A stretch of DNA of 64,000 nucleotides from Tribonema minus (taxonomy: Eukaryota; Sar; Xanthophyceae; Tribonematales; Tribonemataceae). The notes under the pieces were generated by a model. The model was not told the origin of the DNA and searched no databases. It saw nothing but the letters and a program-made list of their open reading frames with translations. Location: positions 62,001 to 126,000 of the forward strand of contig JAFCMP010000235.1 in assembly GCA_017506865.1 (NCBI GenBank). The letters run 5' to 3'. The position numbers were made by a program, and so were the translations under genes. Numbering within the stretch: position 1 is the first letter of the stretch; every line of letters begins with the position of its first letter. This document shows, in pieces, positions 57,373 to 64,000 of this stretch.

Positions 57373-60300
57373 TCACACGTGCGCCACCGTCAGCGCCATG
57401 TAGACGTCCTCCTGCTGCCGGCCGACCGCGCCGGCAGCGTTGCCTTCGTCGACGGCCATCGCATCGCCGTTTGCGGCAGGCGCAGGCGCCGCCGCGCCCG
57501 CCTGTGCCCAGGGCGTGTTCTCAGAACTGTTATCAGGACCGTTCTCAGCAACGATCAGCGCGTGTGCGACCACCGGAGCGCTGCCACCCTGCAGCGCGGC
57601 GTTTTGAGGCAGCGGCGACGGTGCCTTGGACGCCACAGCCGTCACTGCTGGCGCTGATCGTTGTGGCGGCGCTGCCGCTGCTGCCGCCGCCGCTGCTGCT
57701 GTCACTGCTGCTGCTGCTGTGACTGCTGCTGCTGATGATGGTGCTGCTGCTGATGACTGCGGTGGCGGGCGCAGCGGTGTCGCTGTTGCGGTCGTCGTGA
57801 TGGCGACCTCCACGGGCCCTGTCATCAACATAGCAAGTAGCACGCGTCAAAGCTTTCCGCCACACTAATCCCGAAGTTCTCTTAATGCTCCAGCTGCTTC
57901 AATTGCCCAAGCACCAGCTTTGAAATGTTTGTCTCGATTTTCACAGCAACAGCAGTAACCCCTCCTTGTCATGTGGTTTGTGCATCAGCGTCAAGTTGTT
58001 TTTTCAGGTGTCAGCTCATGCTTGGAGGGACTTTCTTCTGCAGCACCTTCACAGCGCACGATTGACTGAGCTGACGTCGAGGTCAGCCACACTAATCTCA
58101 CAGCTCTCTTGATGCTCCAGCTGCTTGTGAATGGCCTGAGCTGCCTGTGACTGAAAAACTAATCAAAAGATTGCAGAGCTCTAGGTGACAAGGGATGGTT
58201 AGCCGCAAGTGCCTGCCACCAATAACCGTGGTCGCCGCTGCTGCAGTCATTGGCCACGAGTCAAACAGTGCCACCATATCCACAGTAGGCAAAAATACTT
58301 CTGTGTGCAAGATTTTTAGCGTTAATGGCACGAGCGTCCTGTGCATGGCTTGATGATGTGTTTACAGTACACACACCTTCCTTCACCTTCCGTGTCACAA
58401 ACGAGCGTAACGCGGCAGCATGCGCGCCACTCCTTGCTTGGCTCAGACTGGCAAAACTGGACACACACGCGCTGCAACAGAGCACCAGGTGATGGCATCG
58501 CACACGATTGCGGCTGACGAGGCAAACCATACACAACTCGCCTGCACACTTGCATCCCATTACAGTGTCAGTGATGGTCTGGTTCTCTGCTTGCATGCAC
58601 GTGAAGTATGTACGCACCTTCATCTTCCGTGTCACTGTCTGCTGCGTCGAAATCATTATCCAGATCGTCGAATTCGACGATGAACTCCCCTGCCCCCTCG
58701 CGAAGCATGTAGTCTGCGGCATCCTGAGCTGTGAAGGGGCCAAAAGTCGGGCCCGGGCACTGGCCCAGGCGTCGCCGGTTGAACTTGAGGTACAGCCGCG
58801 CCTCGACCTGGAAGTAGCAAGAAGAGACGTTCCATAGGTGCGTGTCTCAGAAATCGCCACTTCATGCATGTTCCTCAGCAGTTGCTACAGCGTTTCAGAA
58901 GCCGCAGCTAAGAAGAAGCAGTGCCGCGCAGGCAACGGCACCTGCCGCTAACCCTAACCCTAACCCTAACCCTAACAACGCTGCGGCAGAAACATCAGCG
59001 CCAGCACGACTAGCGGTGCGCAGGCGGGCGGCGGCGCGTGCTTCGCCTGCGCATTGCCGTTAGGGTTAGGGTTATGGCTCGCGCACATTGCGTCATCCGT
59101 GGAATCACATCAACGTCTAATCGCGCGGGGGGGGGGGGGGGGGGGGCGATGTGACCAGACGCTGACACTGAACTGCTCCGAAACATGTGTGCATGGACCA
59201 ATCATCCGACCCGACGCAGTGTCAATGCAAACACGGACCCGCATACAGCAGCGACCGCGCTGACATCCGCCCCCACCACAATACTCTGACCTGTGCATCG
59301 ACCAATCATCTGATGTATCCCACACGGGAAAAACGGCCTTCACACAGCAGCGGCGGCACCAACAACTATGCACGGACCAATCATCTGATGCATCCTACAC
59401 GGACAAAACGGGCCTGCAGCACACGGCAGCAGCAGCGACAGCGCCCCTATCCGCCGGCGGCGCGCCGCTCGGCGGTGGCGGCGCCGCGGCGGTCGCCTCT
59501 GACACTGAACTACCCTGAAATAATGTCATATACTCCGAAGTATAGTGTACTTCTATATGGCATATGTCCATCATCTGACGCATTTCACATGGACAGAACG
59601 GGCCCGCAGCACACGGCAGCGGTGGCGGAGGCACCGATCTCCGCCGGCGGCGCACCGCGCGGCAGAAGCGGCTGCGCGGACGCCACCTCTGAAACTGAAC
59701 TACCCTGACATTTATGTCACATATGGGAACGAATCAAGAGAGCGTAGAGCTCTAGGTGACAAGGTGTGGTCAGCCGCAAATGCCTTCCACCACTGACCGT
59801 GGTCGCCGCTGCTGCGGCAATCAGCCACGAGTCAAAGAGTGCCACCATATCCACAGTAGTCGAAAGACATCTGCGTGCAAGCTTTTCAGCGTTCAAGGCG
59901 GCACCCACCTCCGCCGCAGGCGCGACGCGCACTGGCGGCGGCTGCGCGGCGGCCGCCTCTGAAAGTGAACTGTCCTGAAATGTATGTCACTTGGGTAGAT
60001 TATATTGTACGTATGTATGACACATGTCCATACGGCCATCTGCATCTGCATTCCACACTGACAAAACTGGGCAGCAGCGGCGGCACCCACCTCCGCCGGC
60101 GGCGCGCCGCGCGGCGGCGGCGGCGCCGCGGCCGCCGCCGCCTCCGCGCAGCGCGCCGCGGCGCCCGCGGCGCACCCCTTGCTGGTGACGCTCGCGCCTA
60201 TCGCGCGCAGCAGCGGCCAGCGCGCCGCCGCCGCGCCCGCAGGGTGCCACCAGAGGTGCGGCGGCGTCGCGGGGTCGCGCGTGATGGCGGCGCCGGCGAA

Positions 60301-63300
60301 CTGCAGGAAGTGCGCCAGCTGCGCCTGAGGGGGGGGTGGTGGGGGGGGGGGGGGTGTGGGGGGGTGGGGGGGGGGTGAGAGGGGGGTTGGGAGGGGGGGG
60401 CAGTTGGGGGGGTGAGAGGGGGAGGTGCGGCGGCGTCGCGGGGTCGCGCGTGATGGCGGCGCCGGCGTACTGCAGGAAGTGCGCCAGCTGCGCCTGGAGA
60501 GGGGGAATTGGAATGTGAGAGGGGGGGTGAGGGGGGGGGGTTGGGGTGGTGAGGGGGCGGGAAGCGCGTCAGCGGCGCCTGAGGGGGTGTGGGGGGGGGT
60601 GAGGGGGCAGGTGGGGTGAGAGAGGGGAGGGGGGTTGGGGGGTGAGAGGGGGCGAGGGATGGTTTGTCATGGCATGTGCGCGTCACGCTGCCAAGTTCTT
60701 CAGAGTAGATGTATCAGTAGTGCGTGCAAGTAGATGAAGGCGCACACAGCATCACGCCTCCAGCGCGCTTGCGTCGTGAGGGGGGCTTCGTTTGCGTGGG
60801 ACTGGCGGCAGCGGCGCCAACGGCCGGCAGGAGCGTCGCCAGAACGCACCTGCGTGCAAATTCAACACTCAGAGCGCTCACTTATGTCAACAAGGTGCTG
60901 TGCGGGCACGTAAAACGGAGCCTAGTCCTAACCCTAACCCTACCCCTAACCCTAAATCTAACCTTGATCGAACCCTCAACCCTCGACCTAACGCTAGCCT
61001 CAATCCCAACCCTGACAGTGCTACTTCAGGGGACGGCAAAGCAACTGCATGTGCAGCGCAGACACACACTGCGCGCGCCGCCCAGCCGCCTCGTGCTGCC
61101 ATGACCCGTACTGCCAAACCCCATGCTTCATCCGCAAGACTGCCCGAGGACACTTCAGCGAACACTACTTCTGTCAGCGAGCGCCGCGACAGGCAGATGC
61201 ACACCTGCAGCACGCTTGCGGCGGCGCTGGCGGCGGCGCTGCTGCCGCCGGGCAGGTCAGCGATCTCGGAGCGGCGCGCCGCGAACGTCTGCGCCTCCTG
61301 AGCGATGCTGACGCCGAAGAACGCGCCCAGCGCCGTGTCGGCGACGGCGTGGTGCACGGGGTCGAGCGCGTACGCCGCCGCATAGAGCGGGTGGTACAGC
61401 TGCGGCGGCGGCAGCAGCAGCGGCAGCGACAGTGCGGACCAGCGGTGAGCGGCGAGGAGGAGGGGAAAGCGGCGGCGGCGTCAGGCGTGAGATGCGTGAT
61501 CAGATTGGGCGTGACGCAGCGCGTTGCCGGCACTGAAGTGCGTGCGCGTATGCCGCCGCGTAGAGCGGGTGGTACAGCTGCGGCGGCGGCGGCGCCGGCA
61601 CGCGTGCGTGCGTCACGGCTCAGAGACAGCGTCAAACGTGTGAGCGCAGTGATGTGGTGCTTGCGCAACACAGGGTCAGGCACTGCGCCAGCCTGTTTGA
61701 GGCGGCAGCGCGGCTGTGGTACAGCTGAGGCGGCAGCGCGGCTGTGGTACAGCTGCGGCGTCGGCGGCAGCGGCAGCGGCGGCGCGGACCAGCGGTGCGC
61801 GGCGAGGGCATGCACGGCGCGCGGTGCCCGGGGGGGGGGAAGCGGCAGCGCCGTCGGGCATGAGACGCGCGATCAGATTCAGCGTGGTGTGGCGCCGTGT
61901 GACGCTGCGCCGCAGCGGAGTCAGAACGTAGGGTCAACCGCCACGCCGCGTACGAGAGAGGACAGCGCGGCAGGCAAACGGCGCAGTCGGCGGCGTCGGC
62001 TGTTTAGTAGTGCGGGCAGAGACGAGATCGGGGTTGCATCCATGTCTCTTGGCAGATCTGAAAAAAACATGTACTGATTAGTTTGTGGCACTGAAAAGCA
62101 GCCAGTCACAGGAGTAGCAGTGGCGGTGCCAATCACAGCAGCGAGCTACAAATTTGCTCCTTTGGACCCCCTTTTCCACACTGTGGCAAGCAACGCTCTC
62201 AAAAGTGCAACAACTGCAAGGACTGTGTGCAAGCACCCTGTAGCCAACACTACAGAAAGTACACCCTGCGCCTGCGCCATGCGCAGAATAACATGTGACT
62301 GCAGCATTAGGCACGTGCAAGCAAACTACGTTTCAGGCAAATGCGGTGCAAAAACACACGCAATCACCCGAGCCGCCGCGCGCTCACCTCGCGCGCGCGC
62401 CGCCGGCACGCCGCCAGCAGCGGCGCAGCCGCCGCCGCCGCCCCCGCCGCGGCGCCCACCGCCGCGCTCATCTCGAGGCACGCCGGCAGCAGCCGGTGCG
62501 CGCGCACGCCGCCGCCGTCGAGCGCCCTGACGAGCCGTGCCACCGGCTCAGCAACGCTCAGGTAGCGGCCGGCGCGCGCCCACCAGGCGTCGGTGAGTGC
62601 GCGCGAGCGCAGCGCACCGGCGGCGGCGGCGTGCGGGCCGGCGGCGGCGGCGGCGGCGGCGGGGGAGGCCAGCGCCGCGGCAACGGCGGGCCGCTGCCGC
62701 ACGAGCTGCAGGACCTGCGGGGGGGGGGGGTGTTCGTGGGGGGTGAGGGGGGGGGGGGGTAGGCACGTGTGCGCTGGGCCGGGATGCCTCGTTGAAGTTG
62801 GCGATTGTGTGACAATACAACCGCAGCGGCGGGGGCAACGAGGATTGTTATCAGGGGGGCGGGGGGGGAAGGGGCAAGTGTAGCCTCTGGACGTGCTCAA
62901 CACCACGCTCTCCCGTGTCAAAGCAACTGTTGGTGCGTCCGCTCTGCGACACGTGAAGTGCCCCATACCGGCCGATGGCAGCATGCCAAAGCTGCAGGAG
63001 ATGCGCGCAGCGCGCTGTGGCGACAATGGCGCTTGCGCACGCCCAAGCGGCGCAGCGCCGCGAGGCATGGCCGGCCCGTGGCGCGACGCAACGCCGCAGC
63101 AGCGCTAAACTGCGCGCTGGCCGGCGCCGCAACGCCTGTGAAGCGGCAGCGGTGTGTCAAGCTGGTTCTCCTGCCGATTCTGAGGCAGCAGCAGCACTCA
63201 TCTTGCCGTGCAGCTGCGCACTCTGATGCACGCATCAGAAATGGCGCAAAGCACGCCGTCCGCTGCTGCGCGCAGCGCTGCTGCGCCGTGGCGGCGCAGC

Positions 63301-63842
63301 GCTGAGAGCGGCAATGCAATTGTCACTAACCCTAGCCCTAGCGCGCAATGCCAACCAGCACATTGCTTAGCTGGCTACCTCGTTGATTCAATGTTGCCAA
63401 GGCGACAATGGGTGCACTTGAAGCTCACCATGACATAGCTGGCGACATATCGGCAGTCCGTCGGCAGCGCGAGAACAGGGCCGCTGCCACCGGACAGCGC
63501 ATCGCCGTCGCCGCCGCCACCGCCGCTGCCGCCGCCGCCGCCGCCACCGCAGCGCGCAACCAGAAAGCGTGTCAAACGCCGCGCATCCGCCGCCGCGGCG
63601 CGCAGCCACGGCGCCGCTGCCTCGAAGTCGTCGAGCAGCGCCGCGATCGCGCGCGCTGCGCACGGCACGGCGCTGACCCACGGGAACTCGTCCTCCAGTG
63701 CGCTGAGCGCTGCTGTGGCGCCGCCGCCGCCGCTGCCGCCGCTACCGCCGCTGCCGCCGGCGGCAGTGGCAGCGTCGACCACGACCACGTGAACGTTGCG
63801 CGAGAGGTGCGGCCGCAGCTGGTCGAGCTGCTGCTGCGCGCT

Positions 63843-63887
<45 letters not shown>

Positions 63888-64000
63888 CGCAGCGCCGCTC
63901 AGCGCGCGCACCATCCACTCGCCGCTGACGGTGGAGAGCGCGACGGCGGCGTGCAGCGCGCCGCCGCGGCGGCCGCCGCGGCCGCGGCAGCCCGCGAGCT
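57373..64000 (-). CDS. hAT-derived DUF659-like protein, intron-rich (5' end beyond window)
   Basis: Exons: 64000-63429 (5' end outside), an unresolved piece within 63428-62715, 62714-62388, 61399-61205, 60324-60091, 58807-58618, 57818-57373 (stop). Joined phases agree. Order of motifs follows hAT transposase-like proteins. VHVVVVDAATA, then FPWVSAVPCAARAIAALLDD and RRLTRFLVAR, match the DUF659 core (conserved Asp; Pro-Cys-Ala-x position). LTDAWWARAGRYLSVAEPVA and LVRALDGGG follow, then LYHPLYAAAYALDP, then PHLWWHPAGAAAARWPLLRA (dimerisation region), then LYLKFNRRRLG. The usual Glu-Arg-Asn-Trp-Ser stretch is replaced by an Ala-rich sequence. The tail has an acidic segment and Ala/Gln runs. With many introns, long Ala/Gly insertions and no terminal repeats seen, it looks like a domesticated host gene rather than an active element. 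Confidence 0.7.
58945..59075. repeat. Inverted pair of interstitial telomere-type repeats
   Basis: CCCTAA units at 58950-58978 and GGGTTA units at 59057-59073, about 80 bp apart in opposite orientation, in an intron of the hAT-derived gene. Confidence 0.8.
59127..59148. repeat. Poly-G run
   Basis: About 20 consecutive G; C-rich on the gene strand, inside an intron of the hAT-derived gene. Confidence 0.9.
59435..59965 (-). repeat. Downstream array of exon ends (exon 60324-60091)
   Basis: The exon tail (encoding Arg-Gly-Ala-Pro-Pro-Ala-Glu after an Ala/Pro run) and its donor region are copied at about 59885-59962, 59620-59692 and 59438-59505. Each is followed by a similar CTCTGAAACTGAACTACCCTGA segment and ACATGGACAAAACGGGC-like flank. 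Confidence 0.75.
60325..60660. repeat. G-rich minisatellite
   Basis: Irregular GGGGGGTGAGAGGGGG-type units fill the intron on both sides of the 60421-60500 exon copy. On the minus (gene) strand this is C-rich and precedes the acceptor of exon 60324-60091. Confidence 0.85.
60421..60500 (-). repeat. Upstream copy of exon 5' end (exon 60324-60091)
   Basis: A nearly perfect ~70-nt copy of the start of the exon (encoding AQLAHFLQ, Phe changed to Tyr, AGAAITRDPATPPH) lies about 170 bp upstream in gene sense. Confidence 0.85.
60925..61020. repeat. Degenerate telomere-type repeat tract
   Basis: About 90 bp of CCCTAA-like units with increasing variation (CCCTAC, CTCTAA, CTCGAC and similar). Confidence 0.65.
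61540..61765 (-). repeat. Upstream array of exon 5' ends (exon 61399-61205)
   Basis: The acceptor and exon start (GCCGCAG then CTGTACCACCCGCTCTA) recur at about 61553-61580, and twice more as shorter forms at 61705-61725 and 61737-61757. The TGCGGACCAGCGGTG flank near 61433 recurs at 61786-61800. Confidence 0.75.

Noticed and set aside
1..64000. tRNA, rRNA or riboswitch genes
   Set aside because: No cloverleaf-type or conserved rRNA segment was recognised by eye; a covariance-model scan would be needed to exclude them.

Overview
The window is nuclear DNA from an intron-rich, GC-rich unicellular eukaryote. Genes are split into short exons of roughly 50 to 460 bp. Splice sites are GT-AG with at least one GC-AG intron, acceptors often follow long poly-C runs, coding regions carry Ala/Gly/Ser repeats, and TTAGGG-type repeats lie scattered inside the sequence. 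No bacterial operon, rRNA, tRNA or CRISPR array was seen. I favour an alga, possibly haptophyte-like, but the sequence alone does not settle the lineage.

Layout. 0.2-3.7 kb: two convergent paralogous C-terminal exons of an unrecognised Cys-containing protein. 6.0-15.1 kb (+): a parkin-like RBR ubiquitin ligase in about 12 exons. 17.7-24.05 kb (-): an aquaporin in six exons (5' exon not found). 25.2-28.0 kb (+): a complete 2,800-bp hAT DNA transposon with perfect 8-bp target duplication. 30.3-30.5 kb (-): first exon of a small helical protein. 31.3-34.3 kb (-): a TALE homeodomain gene. 35.8-40.3 kb (-): four phase-compatible exons of an unrecognised gene. 42.75-44.8 kb (-): a basic, low-complexity, probably nuclear protein. 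44.4-49.2 kb: a large inverted repeat (about 1.5-kb arms, 1.8-kb spacer) that includes the 5' end of that gene. 49.3-55.9 kb (+): a six-exon CIA30/NDUFAF1-type complex I assembly factor. 57.4-64.0 kb (-, runs off the window): an intron-rich, hAT-derived DUF659-like gene.

Exons were joined by matching splice sites, phase and family motifs. Exons of the aquaporin (789 nt), CIA30 gene (765 nt) and the main RBR set (1,497 nt) each sum to a multiple of three and end at a stop, so these models are strong although no transcript data were available.

The most unusual property cuts across at least six unrelated genes. Many internal exons are flanked by tandem arrays of truncated copies of themselves. 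Upstream copies carry the intron end, the acceptor and the first 30-60 nt of the exon. Downstream copies carry the last 30-60 nt of the exon, the donor and the start of the intron. The whole exon occurs once, where the two arrays meet. Units have periods of about 80-180 bp and often contain a TTGAAGT / ACTTCAA motif. I do not know a described system matching this polarity; it could reflect a genome-wide process of splice-junction duplication and intron growth, or arrays of decoy splice sites.
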